From NCBI GenBank assembly GCA_026874595.1, contig CM049309.1, positions 6,964,576 through 7,028,575 of the forward strand: DNA of 64,000 bases, read 5' to 3'. The notes under the pieces were generated by a model, which had not been told where the DNA came from, did no database searches, and was given only the letters and a program-made list of their open reading frames with translations. Numbering within the stretch: position 1 is the first letter of the stretch; each line of letters starts with the position of its first letter. Shown one piece after another: positions 26,308-38,006 of the stretch. This DNA is from Sipunculus nudus (Eukaryota > Annelida > Sipuncula > Golfingiida > Sipunculidae). A program made the translations under genes and the position numbers.

Positions 26308-26402
26308 CTGATGGCAGAAAGGGCTCCAAAGGCAAGAACGAAGTGAAAGAAAAAAAATCTGCCAAAGATAGTAAATCATCCAGTAAAGGTTCAGGAAAAG
26401 AG
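26308..26402 (+). CDS. Lys/Ser-rich exon of an unidentified protein (C-terminal gene, exon n-2)
   Basis: A 95-bp exon bounded by the acceptor TTTGCAG and the donor GAG|GTCAGTGAG. It completes a codon begun in an upstream exon (CT supplies the last two bases) and then encodes 31 residues: 10 Lys, 7 Ser and several Gly, beginning DGRKGSKGKNEVKEKK. It ends on a whole codon. The next exon (39471) starts in phase 0, so the frame continues. The composition suggests a disordered basic linker. Upstream exons are not identified in the window. No domain is recognised, so no function is offered. The splice sites fit, but transcript evidence is needed for certainty. Confidence 0.6.
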
Positions 26403-26640
26403 GTCAGTGAGTGCACATGTACATTAATAGACTTGGCCACACCCAGTGCTATGCTGGCCCACGCTCTGCTGTGCAGCGCTGTGTATCAAAGTATGGCACT
26501 GTTCACACCAAGTACAAAGTGCCTTCAAAGAACATTTTCATAAAGTCACATTACATCAGTTTCTCAATACTACTCATGTACATATTATCACTCTGTCTAT
26601 AATATATAAATATAGATATATATATATATATATATATATA

Positions 26641-26740
26641 AGAACTTTAATTAACAGGAATACGAATTACCTAGAGTTAATTTATATTAAGTCAAGAATT
26701 AGCCAGAAATCACAAATTCTTTAGAAAAGGCTGGCTTTAA
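26641..26740 (+). mobile_element. TTAA MITE, copy 4 (right end only)
   Basis: A 100-bp remnant matching the right end of copies 3 and 7: AACAGGAAT-CGAATTACCTAGA, AGCCAGAAATCACAAATTCTT, AAAAGGCTGGC and a terminal TTTAA. The left part is lost and replaced by a (TA)n tract (26613-26640). Confidence 0.65.
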
Positions 26741-26987
26741 ATTAATAATGTTACAGCAGGTATGAATTATCAATCCTGCAGCCGTATTCACATATAAACA
26801 CTAGACACAACAGATAAGTAATCTTTGTGAACACTGCACATGACATATCCCCTATAACAGATAAAATAAAGACAAAACCTGCTGTCTGAGACTCTAAGCT
26901 AGGTACATTCATTTATATAAAGAAAATAGTGCTTCATATTCTGTTACAAATTCCCAATGCCTAGAAATAACTCTGTCCAACAACTAG

Positions 26988-27133
26988 ATAAAAAAAAGAA
27001 GAAAAAAAGAAATCCTGTTGACGAGGACAGTATCACTCATGGTTCACCACAAGCCATCGTTCCAAGACCAGGACAGTTTGATGATAGTGAGAACAACGTT
27101 GCCTTTGATCTAACCGATGAGGAACCGTCGTAA
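26988..27133 (+). CDS. Possible alternative C-terminal exon of the same gene
   Basis: After an acceptor-like CCAACAACTAG, the frame reads two bases, six Lys codons and Arg, then 40 residues beginning NPVDEDSITHGSPQAIVPRP and ending LTDEEPS before TAA (47 residues). Codon use is varied and the tail is acidic and polar, unlike chance AT-rich frames. Because it starts needing one base from the previous exon, it can replace the 26308 exon in frame (same incoming phase) but cannot follow it in frame. It would then be an alternative last exon with an acidic tail. Alternatively it could be the end of a separate gene or a 58-codon frame starting at the ATG at 26957. No AATAAA is seen close downstream. 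Confidence 0.4.
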
Positions 27134-27568
27134 AATGCCAGTGTTTACTGAATCTCTCCTCTTTTATGGCCATGTTGCCTGTGTAAAACCATAGTGGTGA
27201 CCTCCCTATGCTTGCAGGCCACCCTGATAGACGCTTTACCGCAAGGATAGTAAATCTGTCTCGCTGTTTTCAAATATGAAAGAATATTCCCACATCTCCA
27301 ATCGCTGGAAGGTCCCTATAATAATTTTAATAGCCAATGTGATGGTAGCCCTGTAGATGGCAATACCTGCTTAATGATGATGAAAATATTTGTATGATCA
27401 GAAATGTTTATAATAAGTATGAGACTGTACCCAGGCAGATGCCGCCAACTATGTTGTAAAGATATATAAATCTGATTGGGAACAAATAATGCTTGATAAG
27501 ATTTAGACTGTAGAGGGTGCTACTTGCTGAATGAAGATGAAAATATTCATATGATAAAGATATTATGC
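27134..27568. other. Non-coding, possible 3' UTR of the 26988 exon
   Basis: Complex sequence after the TAA at 27131, without a canonical AATAAA. It contains the near-repeated phrase ATGATGAAAATATTTGTATGAT at about 27376 and GAAGATGAAAATATTCATATGAT at about 27532, with GAATGAAGATG context. Confidence 0.4.
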
Positions 27569-30187
27569 TTTTTTAGCTCAGCTGACTATAAGTCATCTGA
27601 GCTATAGTCGTGGTCCATTGTCCGTCGTCCGTCCGTCTGTCCGTCCGTCCGTCCGTCCGTAGATGTGGCACGTTTTGAAACCGTAAGACCTAGGAATCCA
27701 AAATTCGGCATAATGTTAGATGTCCCCAAGATCTCCTACCAAGCCGAAAACTGGGTCTTTGCAACTTCGTTCCTTTTAGAAATTAAGGAAAAACCTCATT
27801 TTTTTCTTAAAAACCTATTTTTACACTTCAGGACTGCCTAATATCAAAACCACTCATCTGTTTTTCATCATATTTACCATAATTATTCCTCTATATAGTT
27901 CCTATGTACATGCCAGAAATTATGTCTGTATTATGTAAATTTAAAAAGTTATGGGGCCAAACATAATGCATTGTGTAAAAAATCAGGAAAGATATTTGAT
28001 CACTTAACACAAAATATGTTTAAGCTATAAACTTTTTTTCCAGTAATATAACTTTAATTAATCAAAATTAAATTGTATACCCAAAATTAGATCAAAATCT
28101 TTTAAAATTTTTAAAATATTAACAAAAATAAAAAATTGGTACCTTAAATTTTGCCAAACTTTGACTATGGCACGTTTTTTTCCTGTAAGTACTGTGGATT
28201 TAATTTTCTAAGCATGTTTTTTTTAGCATTTTGTCTGTAAAAACCAAAAATTTGAAACCAGTTGATCAAAAACTGTAGATTTTATTCAAGTTTTCAAGCA
28301 CCATGTAACATATTTTTTACATCAAGCTAGTGTCATGCAGTTTGCAAGTGCTCAGCTCCCCAGCTTCAGCTCTCAGTTCCTAAAATTTGGCATGCAATTA
28401 GATGTCTCAAAAATCCCCTACCATGCCAAGAATTTGGTCACTAGGACTTAATACCTTCGAGATATTAATGAAAAACGTCATTTTTCCATTAAAAACCCAT
28501 TGTTACACTTCAAGACTGCCTAATATCAAAACCACTGATCTGACTTTAATCATATATAATATACATATTTTTCTATACATTCTCTATGAACATGCCAGAA
28601 ATGATGTCAGTATTGCGTAATTGTTTTAAGTTATGGGCCCAAACATAATGCACTTTGTAAAAAATCAAGAAAAATATTTACTCCCTTAACAAGAGGATTG
28701 CTGAAGCTAGAGATTTTTTGTCAGAGATGGAACATTATTTAATCAAGATTCAATTGAATACCCAAAATTTGTTCTGAATTTTTCAAATTTTATAAGTTAT
28801 TAGTATAAATATAAAATTAGTACCTTAAATTTTGCCCAACTTTGACCATGGCATGTTTGTTTCATGTGAGCAATGTTGATATAATTTTCATATCATGCAC
28901 ACATAAAGATTTCAACTTTTTAGTTTAAAAAGCTGAAAGAAATTGGCCAAAAATTGTAGCTTTTATTAATGTTTTTATGAGACCATGTCAGACCTTGGCT
29001 CTCTGGAGCACCTCTTGAGTCACCTGTATGTTGACCTTGTTGAACTTTCAGCAAATTATGCATGCTTGAGGCGAGTCATAAACTGGGGCTCCAGGCAGCT
29101 TATTATATAATGGCCAGCCACAGTTGATCCAGGTGTCCAACCCAACTCATCTAGTAGTTTTAACAAACAACATAACAATAAACAATAAATTTTTATTGGT
29201 TTTTAATAACAAATTAAAGAAAAATAGAAAAGGAATTTGTTAGTTGATAATACAGGAAATTAACTTGCAGTTACTGATGATATAAGAATCTTGTATCGAT
29301 GTGTAGAATGTCACGTATTCCAAATAACACCATGCAGTCACCTATGGTATTTTTCAGTTCAGTTTTAATGATAAAAAAGTAAATTATATTATTCATTACT
29401 AATCATTAGGGATCATATGAAGGAAATTAATGATAGACAATGATGCAGTTGATAATATTATTATTTAGATTCCTACTGTGTCTATAGTTAGTACATTGAT
29501 GTGAAATTAGTCCAAAGTGAATATATTACATTTTTTTTTAATATAAATAAAAGCCATAAAACCAGGTACTTATGATCATTATTTAAATGTGTGAATTTTG
29601 TATATTCTGGATTCTCAACATCATTGTTTGGTGAAAACTGAATAAATACCAGACATGGTGCGAATACTTTGCAATTGTATTTAAACATGAATATGAATAT
29701 GTACTCCATTATAAAATTTCTTTCATAAGAATGGGAATTCAGGTAAAAATGAAAGTATATGAATACCAGTGCAAATACTTTCAAAATGTATTAATGAATG
29801 CATTCATGAATATATTCTTTAATATTATTTTAATAATCATTTCAGTCATATTTTATTTGAAAAAATCATAATATTCTCTTATATTTGGGACAATATTTGT
29901 AATTTTTAATAAATAGTTAAACTCTTATATTATATGTTCTGCTTATAAGTTATATGGCCAAGTCAAAATCTGTGTGACAGTTGCACTCCATTTTTTAATA
30001 AAATAAATTAAATTAATCCTCTTTCCTGTCTCCAAAGTACTATCAAAATCATACATAAGCTAAACAACAACAAATCATAATACAGCTTATTTTTGTTACC
30101 ACATAAAACCAGCATGTGCCTCATTTCTAAATCATACTTTTTTATCATATATAACAGCTGAGCGCCGTGACCCATAGGTCCCTTGTT
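27569..30187 (+). mobile_element. Family H element, copy C, inside the large intron
   Basis: Left hairpin TTTTTTAGCTCAGCTGACT then AGTCATCTGAGCTATAG, (GTCC)n at about 27620-27660, two core units closely matching copy B up to about 28990, then AT-rich interior. The 3' terminus CAGCTGAGCGCCGTGACCC with CCCTTGTT is nearly identical to that of copy B. 2.6 kb with both termini, no coding capacity. It lies between the 26402 donor and the 39471 acceptor. Confidence 0.75.
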
Positions 30188-31204
30188 TTTTTACCTCATA
30201 ATCATCTGTAGCTGGCTTTGTGTGTTGAATCAGGATGTACCAGTAGTGAATTAAATATAAATTATTCATACTTTTTGAACCTTTAGCATATTACCAGTTC
30301 TTACATAAAGACTTCAGCAAGGTTCCTCTGGGACAGGTTTTCAAAGGACCGAGTTTACATGGGCCAAGTTCACTGTGTTTATTTTTAATGGATGGTGATA
30401 AAATCCCCTCAGAGAAATTTCCAAAATAATGTCAAATTCCTTAAGAGTTATGGGAAAATATTGAAAATGGAAAAATATTGAGTACTTCCCTGGCATCTTT
30501 TCCAAAAAGGGGACTTTTCAAATGCATAACCACAGAAATGTGCGACAAAGACTAGATCCATCCTAAATTGTAACATAGATTTAACATCAGCTTATATATT
30601 GGGCTGCCTTATAAATTGGGATGAAAATATTCTTATAATAAAAAAATTAAAAACAAGATTTTAGCCTAGATATAGCCCTTGTGGCTGCCTGTTTAATAGA
30701 CATGAAATATGGTAATGGATGTTGCATAATTGTTGCACACTTTAATTTACCACAGTTTTGGATTGCTTATTTACATGGTTAAACAAAAAATAATAAATTA
30801 TTTAAAGACACAGGATATGAGTTGTCAATAAGATGACTCATTATGTTTCAGTAGTAATTAACTGTGGTAAAGAATTTAGATATCAAAGCTAATAAAGTCA
30901 TGTGATTACCACGTTGAGCTGTAATCCAGTTACATTGTTTTAATAACTAGTGTGATCATATTCATTATTATGTTCACTCCATATATAGAAGATCTGAAAC
31001 CCAGGTGCACAGAGTCTTACGTTGTCATGTACACAGGTGTACCTTTCTTCTTGGGATTCAGCTGATAGCGCCACCTACCTGCCATAGTCCTAAAACATTC
31101 CTCTTTATTTAAATGAAATGTATCGTATCAGTTTGTTTAAAGCCGCTGACAAAAATGGCACAAATGTTTAATCTTCATGGAAAATTTCACCCTATGTCAT
31201 ACAG
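30188..31204. other. Intronic, nothing recognised
   Basis: AT-rich sequence without exon, RNA gene or recurring repeat. Confidence 0.5.
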
Positions 31205-31495
31205 GATATTGAAAGTTTGGTTAAATGGACAAAATGACTCGGGACAAAATGTGCCCAGAAAAAATGTCACATAATAATATGATGTCACACAAGATATTGT
31301 ATGCTCTGATAAATGGTGAAAATGATTTTGGACAAAATGAGCCTTGGCAAACTGTCACAGGATAGGATAATGTCATGCAGAATATATATATATATATATA
31401 CCTGCAAAGAATGGACAAAAAGATTTGGAACAAAATGATTTGAGACAGATGTACCCAGACATGTCACAGGATGGATAATGTCAAACAAAATTTAT
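31205..31495 (+). repeat. Degenerate ~95-bp tandem repeat (about three units)
   Basis: Three diverged units each contain GACAAAATGA, a CC-agA/TTGGCAA segment, TGTCACA and GAT-ATGTCA-aCA; clear starts lie near 31227, 31320 and 31413. A (TA)n run at 31383-31400 interrupts the second. Function unknown. Confidence 0.6.
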
Positions 31496-31959
31496 CTGTT
31501 TATCAAAGTAAAATTTCTGATAACATTTTTTTTTTTTTGTTTCCAAATCTTTGATAAAACTCAAAGGCACCATGTTTTAAAAAATTTTTTAATTATTCTT
31601 TAAACCAGGATATTTTAACCACTGCATTGGCCACTCAACTGACCAAAAGCCAAGAACTGAACACTTAACGTACATGGTACGGAGGCTGAATAGTTGGTTT
31701 TAATGAGGATGCAAAGTAATGGTTTGTTACATAGATGAGAGAGCTGTTGACAGGGTGCCATCTGCCTCCCGTTTATGTGACATGGACTTTCCTGGGAGCT
31801 GGTAACGATAAAAGACAATTACAAAACCACTGCATGTGTTAGGAGGAGATACTTTTATCCGTCATCAACCAAAATCAGATGATATGGGTCAATTAATTGA
31901 TAGAAAAGGAATTATTAAATGACTGTTTCTCCATAACCATAAAAGCAATTAAGATTTAA
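31496..31959. other. Intronic, nothing recognised
   Basis: Includes a T12 run near 31528. No exon or repeat supported. Confidence 0.45.
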
Positions 31960-32890
31960 TTGAACTGACAGGAAACGAGTTTAATTAGAATGTTTACAGG
32001 CTAACTCGCTGTTTGGTCTTAATTCCAAGTCAATAACACTAATTGCCCCCAGCAGCAAATGTTCGGTAATTTTTTAAAAGTTCTTCCACAGTCACTGTGT
32101 GTAATCTGAAGGTTTCGTTTTCCCGGTAATCCATGCTTCATTGGTTTTCAACCATTGCTGGAGTTTGTGTTTGAGCACCGTTTTATGACAGCTATACGGT
32201 AGTCGCTGACTGCCACATCAAAGATTCTGAATTCATGCCCTGTGTAGCTTAGCGGTTAATTTCACTCAGTCTGAAAGAGTTTATCGTTCACATTCATGGC
32301 TGTATGACAGCATTGTGGGAAGACTGGCCTGCATCATCGAGCCAGTTTATGTGCATACTCAGGGAACTCAGCTCTCTAAACTACAGGAAATTTTCAGTTT
32401 TGTTGCCATCACAACTCCCGTTCCGCTGATTAACAGTGCGGCTGTTGGCCCAATTAGCCGGAATAAATATGTTTAAATCCTCCGAAGCAGGAAATGTTCA
32501 CGTTGACAACCAGTCAAATTGGAATATTTAGATTCAGGAAATTTCTGAACATTATGTGCTTGGAGCTAAATCAGGGGAACCCCCCTACCGAGGCAATTTC
32601 CTGAGCGCTGCATCATATTTATCATAAATCTACCATAAAGTTTTACAGGCTTTTCTGTTTATTGAGGTTGACAAATTTACAAGGTTAATTCTTCGGTGCA
32701 TTCCAGAATCATTAAAGTTGTGTAATAACTCTGCTACATCTGCGTGTCGGTCTGTGCTGGGGGGAATAAAGTGGACCTGACATTCCGAGAATAGTACTTT
32801 CTCACCTGGTGTTACCCATTATTGGCTTGAAAAAGGCTCTGAGTACCTAGTCTGCGCTCGGATAGAGCATTAGGAGAGCCTGGTGGTTTC
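31960..32890. promoter_or_regulatory. Candidate conserved non-coding cluster 4
   Basis: More than 900 bp of complex sequence free of low-complexity runs inside the large intron. Word content includes CACTAATTGCCCCC (near 32038), GCCCAATTAGCCGG (near 32447), TGTTTA forkhead cores and CATAAA Hox-like cores. No frame is long enough to be an exon. A weak tRNA-like head (TGTAGCTTAGCGGTTAA at 32243, CGTTCACATTC at 32285) suggests that part of it may be an old SINE. Confidence 0.3.
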
Positions 32891-34946
32891 TGAATAAACT
32901 ACTAGCACACTCCTGTTTATGCCTTTAGTTCTTTCTCAACTGAGCCCTCAAAGGTCAGAAGTTATAAAATTGAGTGAAATAGCCGAAAAAAATACAAAGA
33001 AATTCCTTTGATAGGTCAGTAATGTTAAAGAACTCCTGATGTTTCGGTGTTTTTATTTGAAACTTAGAGGTGTATGTAGAGACAATGTCTACTTCTACAT
33101 GTAGAATAGTGTTAGTAGTTTTGTATGTAAAGCACAGAACACCTGTCTGAAACAGAAATAAATTCAAATGAAATAAAGAGAATGATGGGCGCTGGGACCA
33201 CGCCCCCCGCTAGATCACAATGCTGTTAAATGACAATAAGTTTTTATGCTCCCTTGCTTTGAAAGCAATATCATTTCCAATACTCATTTCCTGTAATGTC
33301 AGTAGCTTATAACATATAGTCTTTTTCTTATTTTTATTGTTTTGTTCCATGGCTTATGAGTGGAGCTTCTGATATACAGACCTTTTATGCAAACACAATT
33401 ATTACTTTAATATAACAACAGATTTTAATATTTTTTTCTTATTATCAAAATTTCGTGTAAGTTAAATGTTACGTTAATTTATTATTTTCTTTATATTATT
33501 CATTTTCTATTTAATTTAATTATTTTCTATCAATACAGCATGCAACAACTTTTGAAATATTCTAGTTATTTCACTGAATTAATAATCTATTGTCAGCTGT
33601 GAGTTAAAAATAAAAATTATGTGATAGTTATACAAAATCCTTTGTTATATTATCACAAGGGTGACTTTATCTATACAGCATTTATCTACTGCAGTAATCT
33701 TATTCATTATTAGAAGGCACAAGCTTGTTCATTCATTCAAAGCACATAAAGCCATTGCAAGCAACACCAGAAAGACATTTTCCTGCAGTGGGCATTTCCC
33801 ATGGGATTTTTTTTTGGGGGGTGTTACGATGTTTTAACCCCCTGTAAATCAGTCCGGGTACTGGAGACCTGTTGTAGGTGTTTGCCCTCGTCAATACCCT
33901 CCCTGACAATAAGCCCCGGGGCTTTTTTATTGGGTACGGAAGTTGCTTGTGACACCATGCAACTTAAGATGCTCCCATCAGATGCTGGGGAGCATCCCCT
34001 TATCCCTGTCACAGCAGCCTTCGTTATTAACTTGTCCATAAAGCAGGAAACAAGCCAGCCGTCAGTACTGCAAAGCTGCAGCAGCCCAGCCGCTGGGACA
34101 GGAAGAAATATCATCCCTGGAGCCCTTTATCATAACATTCTAATTTGTGACCAGGCTTTGTCTTATATATCTGTAATATGACTGGCAACTCCCCCTTTAT
34201 ATACTGCAGTATTACTGTTTATGGCCTGTGATTTATATGTGTTTGGTTTATTATATCAATTGACTTGCTGATAATCAAGTTATCATTGCAGGTACTTGTT
34301 GTAGCCAGTTAAGTATGTGATAAATGATAATGTTATCATAGCTTTTTAATTTATCATTAGTCCACTCCTTCATCATCTGTAATTTATGTACATGTAATTC
34401 ATAACACCCCCACCCACCCTAACGCATAAACTGTTGTTTACACAATGATCTGTGAATTTAATTATATATATTAAGCTTTAATGATAACCTGACAAGCTTA
34501 TAATTAACTGGGTCATTATATCATAGTTATTACTTGGAGGGTAGTTATTACATAGCACAAAGACATTACAAATATTTATAATGTCATTACCATAAATTCT
34601 AACTTTCCCTCATCTTTTATTTTTGATGTGGCTGCTACCTCCCTTGCAGAATTCAATTACACAATACCAATAAAACAATTACACAAATTACCTCATGGTC
34701 TTTAATTATTTGTCAGTAGTTTGTAATAAATTTACAAACATGTATTGAACTGCTACATTGTGTATTACTGATACATACAGATAACTACTAATATATGTTA
34801 AATGAACAAAATTTAAGATTTAATTCATGTCTTAATAGTCTTCTTCCATGCAGACCTTTTCTGAAGAATTATGCGATTTCCTTTTTTTTAATTTTATTTG
34901 GTTGGAGGTAACTGCCTCCAGTTTTTTAATGCAAGCTAATAAATTA
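32891..34946. other. Intronic; GC-rich island at 33830-34150
   Basis: Mostly AT-rich. The segment 33830-34150 is more GC-rich and supports overlapping open frames on both strands (126 and 96 codons), but has no splice sites in agreement and no recognisable domain. I see no repeat copies. Confidence 0.4.
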
Positions 34947-35289
34947 AGTATATGTATCTCTACAGAATTCCATTCCTGTTTCGGACTCTGTGACAGGGCA
35001 GTATCACATTTTAAATCCTGGTGTTAACTAGGCCAGGTGACTACTGCACCTGAAGGGCATGTTTATGTAATTGTTCCCATTACTGGGTCATACCTTTGAG
35101 GAACCCCCAAAAGGCCACTTGTGTGTGAGTGAAGCACGGCAGTTAGGCACAGCCTTCCTTTTGAGCCTGTAAAGAACTCACCCTGGATTGGGGCAGACCG
35201 TGAAAAAACTCACCATCCCGGCTGAGATTCAAACTGACAATCTCCCAGCTTTGAGTCCGGTGCTCTACCCCTGAGCCACTGAAGCTGGT
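34947..35289 (-). mobile_element. tRNA-derived SINE family S1, copy 1
   Basis: Read on the minus strand it begins with a tRNA-like head: A box TGGCTCAGGGGTAGAGC and B box AGTTTGAATCTC with correct spacing, derived from a tRNA gene. A body of about 270 bp follows, ending GAATGGAATTCTG and ATACATATACTT. The copy at 38007-38350 is collinear. SINEs depend on LINE reverse transcriptase for mobility; none is encoded here. Confidence 0.85.
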
Positions 35290-35317
35290 CATGATGTTTG
35301 TTTGTTTGTTTGTTTGA

Positions 35318-35580
35318 TTTCTTGTTTACTGTCTTACATATTAATTTACTGTTCAGAAAAGTTTTATGACACCTCTGTGATGGATGTAAAAGCTTGTTAA
35401 TCTATAAGCTGTTAATCATTGAACGTGGGCCATTGTTGACAAACATTAAACCCATGTAATCTGAGGTGGTTGGTTGTACATATTTCAGAAGTTAAAAAGT
35501 TACTAGTTGCAAAACAACCTTTACAAAACTCTGGTTTGTCTGAATTGCCACCAGATGTCCTTGTTGAATGCTTTTGTGTC
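35318..35580 (-). mobile_element. TTAA MITE, copy 5 (truncated)
   Basis: Reverse-oriented landmarks: TCTGTGATGGATGTAAAAGCTTG, TTGTTGACAAAC, AAAACTCTGGTTTGTC, GCCACCAGATGTCCTTGTTG. The end that would carry the left TTAA terminus is missing beyond 35580. A (TTTG)n run at 35295-35316 separates it from the SINE head. Confidence 0.7.
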
Positions 35581-37059
35581 ATGAAATTTTATTTTTTGTT
35601 CTGTTTGGATCATTTATCTTGTTTTTAAATTCAGAATTTGTATCTTTGTCAAATATTTTTTCTGCTCATATTTATTTGTAATTTATAGACTACTTTTGAA
35701 TCTGAAGATGGGAAATTTTATATTTCATTTCACAAAAATATATTTAAAATATCAGTATTAAAAGTTGTATGGAAATAGATGAAATAACAAATTTTGAAGT
35801 CTCTTAATTGTGCAAACTGCTCTAAGACCATACAGAATATATAAGATTAAAAGCCTAATCAGAGCTTTTCTTATTATACGTCCGTTTCATCCCCTCATGT
35901 CCACCTGTTTTTTGCTATGAAAATTTTTATTAGGTACATTTCAAGGGAAACAATTATAGTGTAGAGGAGAGGATTACAGAACCTAATTTTCAACAAGGTA
36001 CCTAAATTCCTACCTTATTCCTTATTTGAGTAACAGAATTTTCTGAAAATATGAGAAATCAGTCTAAATTTTACAACATATCTAACCCACTTATGGCGGT
36101 CAAGGTCATTGGTCACATGCAAAAGCAGACTCAACTGACAGCTGCTGATTGGATGATCTCACGTAAACACTCTAAAAAATATAACCAGCTAGAACAAAGA
36201 TGGCTACTTATGGAGGGACACACCATATCTGCCAGATCATGATAAAGAGACTAAAATGTTGTGAAACATAAACGGGGGATTTATTGTCAAATTCTTAACT
36301 GCCATATTAGGTGGTCACTTCCATATGTTGTTTACTTTGAAAATATTGGAAAATATAAACTTTTAAATAAATCATCTACAAAAAACAGGTGGACAGCAGG
36401 TGGTGAAATTGACTATAATATCTCATCAGGATGAAAATGTTTTTTTTATATTAAAAAATATGATTGAACTTCATGTGATAGTTGTTAGTCTGTTATTGTT
36501 TATGTCATATATTTTTTGTTTTAAAATGACAGCTTTGCAGTTAAGTTTTTTTTGTGTGTCATTTCACTATTAAATGAATGATTGAGAAGAAGTATTGAAG
36601 ATAATACACAGATACTGGTGTGTGTGCATTATTATTATGAGTAGTAGTAGTAATAGTATTTTATTATTATTATTATCAACAAATGGTATAGAAGAAGTGC
36701 TCTTTTCAGATTTTGAGACATTGTGTCTGGTTTGTATCTCAATGTTTAATTTGCTACTTTGTTATAAAATAAGTTTCTTTTTTTTAATTAAGTGAGAATT
36801 AAATACAGCTGTTAGAAAACATATGATCATATTTTTAAATAATCTACCCCAGTGACATTATACTGTACAGTACCTTACATATATGTATATGTGAAGATAT
36901 ATAAATTACCTGCATCTTCTCTGCCCATGATAAATAATTTGTTCAGTTCTGTTTGTTTGCGTTCACATGTTTAAGATCTTTAGATTGGAGCAAAATAGAA
37001 AATTGATATGTACCAAATGTTAGGGTTAAAATAACCGCAATAGGGTGTTTAGAACCTGT
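35581..37059. other. Intronic AT-rich stretch
   Basis: No exon supported. It includes short (TAG/TTA)n runs at about 36640-36675. Confidence 0.5.
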
Positions 37060-37640
37060 GGGTATATTTACGTATATAAGTACGTCAGCTTCCGTTGTAA
37101 AGTTCAGTTAGTGCAAAAGTCAGTTGCGAGCTTGTTTTCTTACGTTAGCACATGGTCCACCAAACATTAATTGCCGTTATCAGGAAACTCCTATAGCAAA
37201 GGTCGTTAAGTACAGATGTATTGCTCCGATCATGTGTCTCTAAATCAGGATTTGTTGCCTTTACGCGCCCAGCAGCAGGGAGTGTTGGTAGCCTTGTAAA
37301 AACATATTTGCATTGTTCAATGATGGCTGTCAGCCTGTTGGGTTTGATGTTTATCTAACATACACCAGCCCCAGAGAACTTGCCCAAAGCAAGCGATTCA
37401 ATGCGGACCTTCCTCAGACCAGTTCCCACAAAATTTTCACATGGATATTTCTGCCTAATTTCAGTAGAAATTTTCAGCCCGCTTTGTGCTGTGAGCTTTG
37501 TTTGTATGTAGCCTCATGGTTTTACGCAAAAATGCTGGGTAACAGGAAGCCCTATGCTCTGACCTTTACTGTGTCTGAAGGTTCTGTCAACTTCTGCTGT
37601 TGGCAGTTCATGTCTCTTTTTTTAATTTTGTACTCTGCAT
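37060..37640. promoter_or_regulatory. Candidate conserved non-coding element 5 with SOX-POU word
   Basis: A complex block of about 580 bp with balanced composition that ends at a long (AT)n. It contains ATTTGCATTGTT at 37306-37317, in which a POU octamer half (ATTTGCAT) overlaps a SOX core (CATTGTT), plus TTTTACGC and ATTAATTG words. The 157-codon frame crossing it runs into the (AT)n repeat and is not credible as an exon. Confidence 0.35.
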
Positions 37641-37667
37641 GTGCTGCCCAGTCATATGAAATTTCAC

Positions 37668-37672
<5 letters not shown>

Positions 37673-37749
<77 letters not shown>
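37673..37749. repeat. (AT)n microsatellite
   Basis: 77 bp of uninterrupted alternating AT. Overlapping frames translate as Tyr-Ile repeats and are artefacts. Confidence 0.97.
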
Positions 37750-37751
<2 letters not shown>

Positions 37752-38006
37752 AATATACTTTTGGAACAACAATTCTTACAATATAAATATTTTATTATTT
37801 CATGCGCCATATTGCATGCTGATGATGTGTTTGATATTTACTGATATTTACAAATGTGAAATTAAGGGAACATTGCAATGACTGCAGAGGTTGTAGTCAT
37901 CCTTGCTGATAAACAAACTTAGGAAAGAACATAATCCTCCACACAGTTGTTTAAGATGATCATCAATGTTTCATATTTTTTAATCTTGATTGAACCACCC
38001 AGTGAA

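Noticed and set aside
26957-26987. ATG at 26957 as a true start giving a 58-residue protein
   Set aside because: Poor start context and no promoter words; the segment is better read as an exon entered by splicing at 26987.
32243-32300. tRNA-like head in candidate element 4
   Set aside because: Only weak A- and B-box resemblance and no second copy; not strong enough to call a SINE.
33801-34181. 126-codon frame with an antisense 96-codon frame
   Set aside because: Open on both strands because of locally higher GC; no recognisable motif, signal peptide or splice support.
37313-37786. 157-codon plus-strand frame
   Set aside because: A third of it is Tyr-Ile repeats from the (AT)n microsatellite and the rest is a complex non-coding block without splice sites in agreement.
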